NCBI GenBank assembly: GCA_018806915.1 | Contig: JAGKQI010000055.1 | Coordinates: forward strand, 62,001-126,000 | Source: Phytophthora colocasiae | Taxonomy: Eukaryota > Oomycota > Peronosporomycetes > Peronosporales > Peronosporaceae | Direction: 5' to 3' | Length of the DNA stretch: 64,000 nucleotides | Part shown: positions 31,714 through 40,128 of the stretch, in pieces | Position numbering within the stretch: position 1 is the first letter of the stretch | Layout: each line of letters begins with the position of its first letter | The notes under the pieces: model-generated | Told to the model about the DNA's origin: nothing | Seen by the model: only the letters and a program-made list of their open reading frames with translations | Database searches by the model: none | Made by a program: the position numbers and the translations under genes

Positions 31714-34248
31714 ATGGCTGGGCGCAGTCTGGCAGGCAAAGATAATTGCCCGAGCTCGCGAGCAGAGCAGCACCCAACGCACGCAGATATGATGACGTCG
31801 CCTCGAGAAGCGGCCACGCGCCCGGAGGCGTCGCTGCGCCTGCACATTCCAGCAACAGCCAGCGCCTCCGCGTCACACGCAGCAGCCACCGGCGCAAACG
31901 AAGCCGCTACGAAGGACGCGACCTCCAAAGACGAAGACATGCGCAGTCAGACGTGTGTCGAGTTCCTGCACATTATGAAGGAGTTCTCGGAGAGCTCATG
32001 CGGTGCTAGCGAGACTGTGCAACGTGTGGACTCGCTAATGAGTCAGGACGAACAGCTTCTGCGACTGTTCCCGTTGTCGCGCACGAAGGAAGAGGACGAA
32101 GCTGCACGGAGGCTGCAGCGCGCACTGGAAGATGAAGACGACGAGACTATTGCTAGGATAGCTGCTAGAGACAACGACAAGGAGATGGAGTCGCAGGACG
32201 AGCTGCAGCGCTGGATGGATCTCGACCTGGGCGATCTCGACCACCACATGGACGTGTTCGACTTCCAGAACTCGCAGCCGCAGCCACTTGCTCTTAATGA
32301 AATCACCGCCGCAGAAGACAACAGCACTACTGCAAATGCAACACAAGTGCCTCCTACTGCTTCGCCCTTCATGAAGCGCGGCACGAACGGATTCCTACAA
32401 CAAAAAACCGAAGCAGGCAAGAAGATGGTGTCACAAAAAACGCTATCGACTGCGAAAAACTCGCCGCTTATTGCCAAGAAGTCTGTCACGGCAGCACTGT
32501 TTGAAGACGATAACGAAGACTTGGATCTTGTGTTAGGCAGCGCTGCAATGTCAACCGGACCGCCGCTGAAGCGAATCAAGCTCTCAAAACCAGCTATCGC
32601 CCAGTCACTGCGTGTTTCAGTATCACCAGACACGGAAAGTAAAGCTGAGACGGACGACGAAAGCAAAGCGGATGAAGACGAGGAAGGAAATGTATGGGGC
32701 ATGGAGAACGACAGCTATGAGCATGATCTACTATCGTCGATTGATCACGCCGTACTGTGCGACCGGGAGAATCGCTTCTTGCAATGGGATCTGGAGGCTG
32801 CTCAGAAGCAGGAACAACGGAGGTTGCAGGCGAACGCTGGACCTTCAACAGGAAATGCCAACAGTGTGACTATCTCCACGACCCCTGCTATCAATGGTCT
32901 CACTGCTATCCAGACGCATCGGTCGCTCCAACCTAATGACAAGGTTATGGCATCAAGTCCTATCAGCAGTAAAAGCCCGTCAAACGTTGATATCGTCGAG
33001 GACTGGAATAGCCTGGACTTCGGAACCTTTCAGAACCGCACGGTGAGCCACATCCTTAGCTCTTGCCTACACAAGCGGAAATTGCACCATCCGTACAAGA
33101 ACCAAGTGCAGTTGGTGAACTTCAGTGTGCCAGGAAGTAGCGATTCTACCACGGGACGTGCGGGTGGACCACACCAACACCAGCTTGGTGGGTCCTTGGC
33201 GACTAGTCTTGCCTTCGGTGGCCAGCAGAACAGTGGTGATGGATCCAATGGATCAACAATTAGCGGTTTTGTGCCTTTGCTTGCAACCGGCCATGATAAC
33301 AGTAAGTCTCCTGGTAAGGGTGAGAAGAAGACGCCTAAGAAGCGCGAAGAACGCAAGCGACTCATGACACTCAAGATGCAAGAGACGTTTGCCGACCTCG
33401 AAGGTACATTCACGGAGCAAGACCTGGATGTCAAGGGAATCGTGGGCCCTGGCGCGTCATTGTCGAAGATGGCTCTTTCGAAGCTGGAAAACCTGCCGCT
33501 TCCGGACCTGACGAACCTGCCACAAGATCTGCGCGAACTCAAGCGCAAAATTGAAGCCACCGAGCACAAGGTTGAAGGCACGAAGCATCGTCACCGCAAG
33601 GGTGGGCCATGTCCACGCTGTCAAGTGCAGAACCAGTTGCGCGCAGCCAAGCGTGCATACCACAAGCGTGCTGTGGCACACAAGAAGCTGCCACACGTCG
33701 TGGTTAACGCCGTTAATGACGAGGCGCAAGAGGCTGCGAACGCCCAGGCCGCTGCCGCTGCTACGCTGGAACTTGCTGGGACCGTCACTGCAGCGATCAA
33801 GGCTGCTGCGGGTGCAGGATCACGAAAGGGAAGCACAACTTCGTCTGCTTCGGGTAATGCCTCGGCCGCTAAGGCACGGGCATCACTGGCTGCTGTGAGC
33901 AATCTTTCGACTGGAATGCTGAAGCAGGTGCAACGTCCTGCTGCTTCTTCGGTATCGTCGCCTTCCGGGTCGTTGTGCTCCATTTCCTCCGTTGCGACCA
34001 CCGGTACGGTGGGGTCTACCAGCGGCTCGTCATCGTCGTCCTCATGCGGTGGTGTGTCACCCCCACCATCGTCGTCTTCTGTATCCATTCAGGCGCGTGT
34101 CCGAGGTCCTTGTGGGAAAGCGTCATCGTCAGCAATGCCATTTTCGTCGCCTTCGTCGTCCTCGGTGTCGCCGGCTTCAGCGTCCAGCCCATCGTCACCT
34201 GAGACAGCATCACCTCAGCTGCAGCACGTTACTGTGTCGTCCGGTTAA
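31714..34248 (+). CDS. Large low-complexity protein of unknown function, probably nuclear
   Basis: Start at ATG 31714 (the open frame upstream begins with TTG). 844 residues, no intron, no signal peptide or TM segment. N-terminal third: Ser/Ala-rich with acidic stretches (EDEDDETIARIAARDND). Middle: lysine-containing loops and a conserved-looking WNSLDFGTFQNRTVSHILSS. Then a basic helix (KKREERKRLMTLKMQE) and a charged block with HRHRKGGPCPRC, a single CxxC in a histidine/lysine-rich setting. The last 200 residues are Ala, then Ser/Pro-rich. The composition suggests a nuclear, possibly RNA- or chromatin-linked protein, but no family was recognised. Confidence 0.8.
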   Translation: MAGRSLAGKDNCPSSRAEQHPTHADMMTSPREAATRPEASLRLHIPATASASASHAAATGANEAATKDATSKDEDMRSQTCVEFLHIMKEFSESSCGASETVQRVDSLMSQDEQLLRLFPLSRTKEEDEAARRLQRALEDEDDETIARIAARDNDKEMESQDELQRWMDLDLGDLDHHMDVFDFQNSQPQPLALNEITAAEDNSTTANATQVPPTASPFMKRGTNGFLQQKTEAGKKMVSQKTLSTAKNSPLIAKKSVTAALFEDDNEDLDLVLGSAAMSTGPPLKRIKLSKPAIAQSLRVSVSPDTESKAETDDESKADEDEEGNVWGMENDSYEHDLLSSIDHAVLCDRENRFLQWDLEAAQKQEQRRLQANAGPSTGNANSVTISTTPAINGLTAIQTHRSLQPNDKVMASSPISSKSPSNVDIVEDWNSLDFGTFQNRTVSHILSSCLHKRKLHHPYKNQVQLVNFSVPGSSDSTTGRAGGPHQHQLGGSLATSLAFGGQQNSGDGSNGSTISGFVPLLATGHDNSKSPGKGEKKTPKKREERKRLMTLKMQETFADLEGTFTEQDLDVKGIVGPGASLSKMALSKLENLPLPDLTNLPQDLRELKRKIEATEHKVEGTKHRHRKGGPCPRCQVQNQLRAAKRAYHKRAVAHKKLPHVVVNAVNDEAQEAANAQAAAAATLELAGTVTAAIKAAAGAGSRKGSTTSSASGNASAAKARASLAAVSNLSTGMLKQVQRPAASSVSSPSGSLCSISSVATTGTVGSTSGSSSSSSCGGVSPPPSSSSVSIQARVRGPCGKASSSAMPFSSPSSSSVSPASASSPSSPETASPQLQHVTVSSG

Positions 34249-34576
34249 ATTGGCACTGGAGTGAACAAGCGGCAAAGATGAAGCAGTCGGCTGGTGCAGC
34301 AGCGCACGGAGCCACGGCGTATTTATTAGTGTATCAAAGCTCCCATCATACGTCGCACGCGCCATGCGTTGCTCGGAAGCTGCCAAGTAGTAGTTGTATA
34401 GCACGGAACCCAAGAAGAAGAACAGTAAGCAAAGGAGCCGAGGTGGACACCAGCGTCTCCTGTAGAGTGCGAAGGAGCGTAAAGCGCGCATAAAGACCAC
34501 AGAAATAGAGAACCATCGCAGCTTTCAGAGCCTCCCTCCATCGCTTGCAAATTACGTTGAAAATCTATTGGTACCA

Positions 34577-35095
34577 TCACATATCGGTCTGCTCTTCCTC
34601 TGTCTGCTGCGGTTTGTTGATGATGTTAGCGTCCAGCAATGCCAGACGCGCACAGCGACGCCGCAGCTTCTGCTCGGTCCACTGCATATTGTTCGTCTTG
34701 ATGTCGCGCTCCATCTTCTTGTAGTTCTCGCCGTGCTTGGCAATGAGTTTGCGCAGGTACTTGGTCTCCTCCTCCGACACGTAATTGGCCGCGCGTTTGG
34801 GGTTGCGATCGCCCAGGAAGTCGCTGTCGGGCACTTCGAAGAGCCTCGCTTCATCCGCTGCCTCCAACGTTCCTTCCGCGCCCGCGACGCTCTCGCGCAA
34901 CGCCTTGTGGGCGTTCGGATCAGCCTGCAGTCCGAGGTTGTCGTAGTTCTGGCGCGTCGTAAGGTTGTGGTCCCATACCTGCTGCACTTTAGGGTCGCGC
35001 ACGAACTTGGTCTTGAATTTACGCAGCGGTTTCTGCTTTTTACGGCGTTGCGGCACTTTGCCGCGCTTCTTGATGGTCACTCCTAGCCTTCCCAT
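34577..35095 (-). CDS. NOP16: Nucleolar protein 16 (NOP16), 60S ribosome biogenesis
   Basis: Start at ATG 35095 (MGRLGVTIKKRGKVPQRRKK); two codons upstream the frame opens with TTG only. 172 residues, the usual family length. It has the basic N-terminus, VRDPKVQQVWDHNLTTRQNY (the 'VWD...T..QN' signature of NOP16), and a C-terminal EEETKYLRKLIAKHGENYKK with TQKLRRRCARLA-type end. It acts in the nucleolus in pre-60S assembly. It is divergent from FPGS, whose native start codon lies 228 bp away, so the two share one intergenic promoter region. Confidence 0.9.
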   Translation of the reverse strand: MGRLGVTIKKRGKVPQRRKKQKPLRKFKTKFVRDPKVQQVWDHNLTTRQNYDNLGLQADPNAHKALRESVAGAEGTLEAADEARLFEVPDSDFLGDRNPKRAANYVSEEETKYLRKLIAKHGENYKKMERDIKTNNMQWTEQKLRRRCARLALLDANIINKPQQTEEEQTDM

Positions 35096-35323
35096 TGTCA
35101 ATTGCTACAGTAGCTGCTCAAGAACCAATGGACAGTTGTGTGACGTACGCCAGCCAATGGACTCGAGGTCACTACGTGACTATTTTTTATTACCTCGCTT
35201 GAATGACGCTATTCCCGTGCCTGTCATTCGTATCATTGGTCAAAAATGAAACGGTGTGAGCATGGGAAGCGCATTTGACCTCATTGCGCGATCGTCTTCG
35301 GCTCTGTCACTAACTTGTCCGTC
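35096..35323. promoter_or_regulatory. Shared promoter region of NOP16 (-) and FPGS (+)
   Basis: 228 bp between the start codon of NOP16 and the native start codon of FPGS. It contains GCATTTGACCTCATTG (about 35270-35285), resembling the oomycete initiator/flanking promoter block, 40-55 bp before the FPGS ATG. A typical head-to-head housekeeping pair. Confidence 0.5.
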
Positions 35324-35364
35324 ATGACGCCAACCGCTGTGGCTGAGGCCCTCCCGCCCGTTAA
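35324..35364 (+). pseudogene. FPGS: First 13 codons of FPGS, cut off by the piggyBac insertion
   Basis: ATG at 35324 opens MTPTAVAEALPPV, then the frame meets TTAA (35361-35364). The matching TTAA at 37486-37489 is followed by A, and joining the two restores GTT-AAA-GTG and the frame of the long FPGS ORF (KVAPSSASS...). So this is the native N-terminus of the gene, separated from the rest by 2121 bp of transposon. Total native length would be 566 residues. Confidence 0.85.
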
Positions 35365-35637
35365 CCCCTCTAACCCGGTATTCTGTATCCTACAGAATAA
35401 TATATTGTACAGGATTTAATATCCAGCAAACTCATCAGCGCTCCAAAACTCCGCATGAAGATTATTGTATGGTGTCTGGATCAGTCCACTTTCCTAACAG
35501 ATCGGCGATGGGATGATAGACGGGTATTATTCAAGGAGGATAGAAAGACGCATATAAATCCCCAACAGGTTTGAAAATTCTGTCGAAAGCCCATCGGTTC
35601 ACGTGTCAGAAGCTACCTCACATTGTCATTCGAAAAA

Positions 35638-36201
35638 ATGAACGGCCCAGCAGAGAAGCCGTTCAAGCAACTATGGCGCGAGATCTGCGAGGAAGGCTGG
35701 AAGGCTCGTAAGCCGACAGGGATGACCTAGAATCAACGCTACGTGAAGCCGGGGTGAAGGGCCGTCTCGACGAAGCCAGACGTGGCATAAACTTCTTTGA
35801 AGGTTAGTGGCCTTATTTTTGTGCCACCACAGTTGTCGACACAGAGGAGGTGGGCGCTACAGGTGAACTACCAGCAGCTATACCGGATGATACGGAGCAA
35901 GACGGCGCGACCAATGCCTTTTTTCCGGATGATCCAGAATTCGATTCAAGTGAGTGCATGGCTGCTGATGAAGAAGCAAAGAGCGAGACCGATGAACCAA
36001 ACGGAGCCGACGGCCCTCATCGACTCGGACGTGTTTGGTAGCGACAATTTCATGGAGAGGCTCCGAAAGGAGCGACTGTTTGGCTCTACAGCTATCGATG
36101 ACGTGAATCTCGTGGAGACCGCTGATGTCAGCGATTCCGATTCCAACGCCGACGAAGAAGACATTATGGCAGACAACGAGGTGGTCCACTTGAGGAAAGT
36201 G
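35638..36201 (+). pseudogene. Broken N-terminal fragment of an oomycete piggyBac-type ORF
   Basis: ATG 35638 reads MNGPAEKPFKQLWREICEEG, then WKARKPTG, then a TAG; beyond it VKPGVKGRLDEARRG, and an acidic stretch (35850-36041, 36010-36204: DVFGSDNFMERL, ADVSDSDSNADEEDIMADN). This is the N-terminal pattern I associate with oomycete piggyBac-type proteins; the catalytic domain is absent. Stops and shifts occur at about 35727, 35812 and 36040. Confidence 0.5.
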
Positions 36202-36323
36202 TAGAAGAAGATGTAGAAGACCTGGAAATAAATGACAACGTTCCGGAAACTAGTAACTTTGACTTGACAGGTGATCTCTGCGATATCCCAGAGTATGGAT
36301 AGATCACATACAATGAGGAGCAC

Positions 36324-36690
36324 AGCCGTAAGCCGGGATGCTACAGAATAACTCAAGTGGTGCTTTACTAATTCTGGATGTTGCGTGTGCACACGGAATT
36401 TCCCATAGCCGTAAGTCAGGATGCTACAGAATAACTCGAGTGGTGCTTTACTAGTTCTGGATGTTGCGTGTGCACACGGAATTTCCCGTAGCCGTAAGTC
36501 AGGATGCTACAGAATAACTCGAGTGGTGCTTTACTAATTATGGATGTTGCCCCGAATTGTGTGCACAGGGAATTTCCCGTAGCCGTAAGTCAGGATGCTA
36601 CAGAATAACTCGAGTGGTGCTTTACTAATTCTGGATGTTGCCCGCACAGGGAATTTCCCACAGCCGTATGTCGGGATGCTACAGAATAAT
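36324..36690 (+). repeat. Five-copy tandem array, 81-91 bp period, within the piggyBac element
   Basis: Units begin AGCCGTAAG at 36324, 36407, 36490, 36581 and (AGCCGTATG) 36662, giving periods of 83, 83, 91 and 81 bp. Each unit contains GCTACAGAATAA, GAGTGGTGCTTTACTA and GGATGTTG. The TACAGAATAA part is the same as in the palindrome next to both terminal repeats (35391-35400 and about 37459-37468). Confidence 0.9.
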
Positions 36691-37091
36691 TCGACACATC
36701 CAGCTACTGGCGCTGCGCAGAATCAACTTTAGACTCATATCAACGCCGAGGACCTGGTGTTTGTCATATCACGCTAGAAGCACACGTTAGTGAACACATC
36801 GGATCACCAAGCAGAACAAACGCAGGCAGTACTTGTGTAAGGTGCGTTCCGCCTTTGAGCACCTTCTGTCAGCAATGGTTTAGGCGGTCGTGTACCGCTC
36901 TGCCACGTTCACGCTCACGTGCTATCAGAAATGGCACGATACCTCGGGTGACGGGAAGAGCATTCCACCGAGCCTAAAAAGATGATTAGATTCCGCAAAC
37001 GTAAGAGAGAAAGTAAAGACGAGGAATAAGAAGGACAACCTAGTTAGCACCACGTACTTTGCAGTAGGTCTTGCTGGAGCCTGCAGAGAGT

Positions 37092-37140
37092 ATTTGCCCA
37101 GTTCCTCCTCACTACTCCGTTAGTTAGGAACTGGGCAAAT
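37092..37140. other. 15-bp-stem hairpin in the piggyBac element
   Basis: ATTTGCCCAGTTCCT (37092-37106) is perfectly complementary to AGGAACTGGGCAAAT (37126-37140), with a 19-nt loop. It is followed by two GCGCGCTTT pieces (37153-37180). Function unknown; subterminal hairpins occur in transposons. Confidence 0.8.
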
Positions 37141-37340
37141 TCTTCCTCTTCGCGCGCTTTGCACTTCGCGCGCTTTTGGCGGATGGTTGGTTGGCGCCAA
37201 GAGTGCCGCACAGTACAGAGTCGTTTCAAATTTGACGGGGGTTGCCGAGTGAGAAGTTTTGAACATGTTTTGTCCGCCAGGGAGCCAATAGGAGATCGCC
37301 AGTTTCGCAGATGTTGGATACATTGTGCATGCTATAGCCG

Positions 37341-39149
37341 ATGATGTACACTTTATGTACAGAATATGCCTCGCCGAGCACGAAAGGGCTTCCAACGGCA
37401 TACTTTTCGCAGGTTATCGTTCATACTTTAATCAAGATAATTGCTTATTCTGTAGAATACAGAATAACGGCTCGGGTTAGAAGGGTTAAAGTGGCTCCGT
37501 CCAGTGCCAGCAGCGCCACGTCTGCGCCCAGCAGCCCCATGAGTAGCGCCAGCAGCGGCTCCGATCTCAGTCACCAGGTACAGGCGGCACTTAACCGATT
37601 GTTGGGCGTCAGCTCTGCGTTTAAAGACTTGCAACCAGGCAAAGACAAGCAGGTGTCCACACGTGAAGAAACGATTGATATGATGCAGCACTACCTAAAG
37701 AGGTTAAAGATGGATGATGTGGTGGACAGCAGTTCTCCCCGAGGACTTTCGGTGATTCACGTGGCTGGTACCAAAGGCAAAGGATCTACCTGTGCAATGG
37801 TAGAACGCATTCTACGTCAGGCAGGATACAAGACAGGTCTCTTTACATCACCCCACCTGGTTTCTCCATGTGAACGCTTCCGTATTAATGGAAAACCTAT
37901 TGCGGACGATGTATTCCTGAGGCACTTCAACGCTGTGTGGGACGGACTGGAGAGCACACAGGATCAGAGCGGACCGTATCCGCCTATGGCCTGGTTCTTC
38001 CGTTTCCTGACGCTTATGGCATTGCACGTCTTCGCAGCTGAACAGGTGGACGTGGTCGTGCTGGAAGTCGGACTTGGCGGACGTCTTGATGCCACCAATG
38101 TGTTCCGCAAACCGGTGGTGTGTGGTATCTCGACGCTTGATCTGGACCACACTCATGTACTGGGCAAGACACTGGATCTCATTGCTTATGCCAAGGCGGG
38201 CATTTTCAAGCCCGGAGTTCCAGCCTTCACTACTACACAGGAGCCTCTTGCCATGCAAATGGTGGAGAAATGTGCCGCTGAGACTGGCACGCCCTTGGTT
38301 TGTGTTCCTACTCTGGATGGATTCGGACCTGACGGGCCGAGCTGTAAACTGGGACTGCATGGAGACTATCAGCGTACGAACGCAGGACTTGCTGTAGCGC
38401 TGGCGTCGACATGGCTGCGCAACAAACGTGGAGAGGATTCGACTACCCCGCTGGATGTCTTTAATGTGCTCGAGCCGGTGGTGAAGGAAGGGCTCAAGTA
38501 CGCGTTCTGGCCTGGTCGAGCGCAGCTGTGGGAGGACCCTGCGCACAAGATGCGCTTCTACGTTGACGGCGCACACACGTTGCGCAGTCTAGAGTGTTGT
38601 GCAGATTGGTTTCGCCAGGCTGCAGTCCGAACTACACCAGTTGATAAGCGAGTGCTCATTTTTACGATCCATCACGAGCGGAATGTGGCACAGCTCTTCG
38701 AGCCGCTGTTGAAACAGCACTATGACCGCGTCTACTTTTGCCCAACAGCTTCATCGCGTCCCAGTCTGGCTAAGGTACACACGTTCTCGGAGGCACTCGA
38801 GATCGCTGGTTTCAAGGATGTGGTGTCTACTTATTCGTCTGAGGAGCTGACGGCACTGGATGACGTGAATAGCGAAGCTCACCCATGGCAAACCACGCTG
38901 TCTCGCATTTGGACTGGATTGAAGACTCATGTTATCAAGGAAGATCAGAGCAAGTGCGTCGTGGCGGTGAAAGATTCGGTCGTGGACTGCATTAATGAGC
39001 TGCGCGCGTTGTCGGAAGAGGCTGAAGCGTCTCTGATCGATGGGGAGCTTACGAATGGGGATCAGTGGGATGAGAATTGGAGCGTGCTGGTGACAGGCTC
39101 GTTATACTTGGGCGGCGAGGCGCTGGATTTCCTGGGCTGGCAGGAGTAA
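37341..39149 (+). CDS. FPGS: Folylpolyglutamate synthase (Mur-ligase family), start displaced by transposon
   Basis: The ORF from ATG 37341 is 602 residues, but its first 49 codons lie in the inserted piggyBac element; the native protein continues from 35324-35364 (see there). The other in-frame start outside the element is ATG 37539. The catalytic parts are intact: P-loop IHVAGTKGKGSTCAMVE (about 37756), GLFTSPHLVSPCERFRING, VVLEVGLGGRLDATN, STLDLDHTHVLG...AYAKAGIFKPG and FYVDGAHT. It adds glutamates to folates (ATP-dependent), keeping them in the cytosol or mitochondria. Whether this allele is expressed depends on a new start or promoter supplied by the element. Confidence 0.9.
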   Translation: MMYTLCTEYASPSTKGLPTAYFSQVIVHTLIKIIAYSVEYRITARVRRVKVAPSSASSATSAPSSPMSSASSGSDLSHQVQAALNRLLGVSSAFKDLQPGKDKQVSTREETIDMMQHYLKRLKMDDVVDSSSPRGLSVIHVAGTKGKGSTCAMVERILRQAGYKTGLFTSPHLVSPCERFRINGKPIADDVFLRHFNAVWDGLESTQDQSGPYPPMAWFFRFLTLMALHVFAAEQVDVVVLEVGLGGRLDATNVFRKPVVCGISTLDLDHTHVLGKTLDLIAYAKAGIFKPGVPAFTTTQEPLAMQMVEKCAAETGTPLVCVPTLDGFGPDGPSCKLGLHGDYQRTNAGLAVALASTWLRNKRGEDSTTPLDVFNVLEPVVKEGLKYAFWPGRAQLWEDPAHKMRFYVDGAHTLRSLECCADWFRQAAVRTTPVDKRVLIFTIHHERNVAQLFEPLLKQHYDRVYFCPTASSRPSLAKVHTFSEALEIAGFKDVVSTYSSEELTALDDVNSEAHPWQTTLSRIWTGLKTHVIKEDQSKCVVAVKDSVVDCINELRALSEEAEASLIDGELTNGDQWDENWSVLVTGSLYLGGEALDFLGWQE

Positions 39150-39692
39150 GTTGTAAGAGTGAAGAGGCTTTTGTCCACGAGGAGGATCTCCATGCAACTC
39201 TCAGTGGTTACTCGAGAGGTTCCATGCAGTCCCCCCTCGGTCATAAGCAGAGTGGAGAAAATAATACCAAAGATTCTGGAAAATCATTACCAGTTCGATA
39301 CTCCGGTCGATATTATAGAGGAAGTGCAAATCTGGCCCATGGTCTTATGCCGAATTCGACACGCATCCTACATCTTTAATAATTGTCCGCGTTGGACAGT
39401 CACTGTCACAGTGCTCTCATTCTCGTACACACCATGTAAACGCGTGCCCATAAACTTCCCACAGCGTGATACTATCAGACTGATAGTGGTCGTGCGGTCG
39501 AGTCATTTCGCGGCGCCGAGGATTTGGAGGCTGGTCGGGCCCCATAGATACATCCACACAAACTGTCCATCCCGCTTAACTCGAGTTCCGCCTCTCGCGA
39601 TCGGACCGGCCATCTGACACTGCGCGCGTCTGGCCAAACTTCTCCGCGCTTTCTTCTTCTTCCAGCCAAACATTTCTGAATACCCTTGAAAC
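39150..39692. other. Intergenic region downstream of FPGS
   Basis: No gene recognised. A perfect 17-bp hairpin palindrome ACTATCAGACTGATAGT lies at 39471-39487. The promoter of the next gene should be in the last 100 bp (CTTCCAGCCAAACATTTC at about 39660). Confidence 0.5.
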
Positions 39693-40043
39693 ATGGCCGG
39701 ACCTAACTTCCGCTTCATAACGGTGTTGCTCCTCCTCGTGGCCGTCGCCTGCAGCTGCAGCCTCGTATCCGTCTCGGCCGAGGCGCCGGTCGCAGCTGAT
39801 GCACGTCTGCTACGCGAACAAGTCGATGAGACCACCAGTCATTCCAGCAGCTTCAGTGGTAGCAGCTCCGGTTCGAGCTTTAACGCCTCCTCTACCATCA
39901 ACACTGAGGCTTCCGCCGCCGAATCCACCGAAACCAAACACGAGGGGCCGACGTTGATGTCGTTCGTGGGTCCTGCCATAGCCGGTGTGTTGGCCATCGT
40001 GCTCATCGGCGCCGTCGTCACTTTCAAGAACCGCATGGGCTAA
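39693..40043 (+). CDS. Small secreted/type I membrane protein with RXLR string
   Basis: ATG 39693, 116 residues. Signal peptide: residues 1 to about 29 (FITVLLLLVAVACSCSLVSVSAEA, likely cut after VSA or AEA). At residues 38-41 is RLLR, which fits the RXLR pattern at the position where oomycete effectors carry it (REQVDET follows, no EER block). A Ser-rich linker (residues 49-80) follows, then a C-terminal TM helix (about residues 90-112, FVGPAIAGVLAIVLIGAVV) and a short basic tail (KNRMG). The TM helix argues for a cell-surface membrane protein, not a delivered effector. Confidence 0.75.
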   Translation: MAGPNFRFITVLLLLVAVACSCSLVSVSAEAPVAADARLLREQVDETTSHSSSFSGSSSGSSFNASSTINTEASAAESTETKHEGPTLMSFVGPAIAGVLAIVLIGAVVTFKNRMG

Positions 40044-40128
40044 TGAGCTGAGACCGTCGACCGCGGGCAATTAACTCTCCCACCCGTTAACAGTAAAGAA
40101 ATATATAGTCGTTTCATTCCCCAAGTGT

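Larger units (their letters stand above)
35365..37485. mobile_element. Non-autonomous piggyBac-like element inserted in FPGS
   Basis: Bounded by TTAA at 35361-35364 and 37486-37489. Left end CCCCTCTAACCCGGTATTCTG and right end (complement) CCCTTCTAACCCGAGCCG TTATTCTG form terminal inverted repeats. Both are followed by the palindrome ATTCTGTA-N3-TACAGAAT. Inside are a broken ORF with an oomycete piggyBac-type N-terminus, a five-copy tandem array and a 15-bp-stem hairpin. No catalytic domain is present, so mobilisation would need another transposase. TSD and terminal repeats are intact. Confidence 0.9.
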
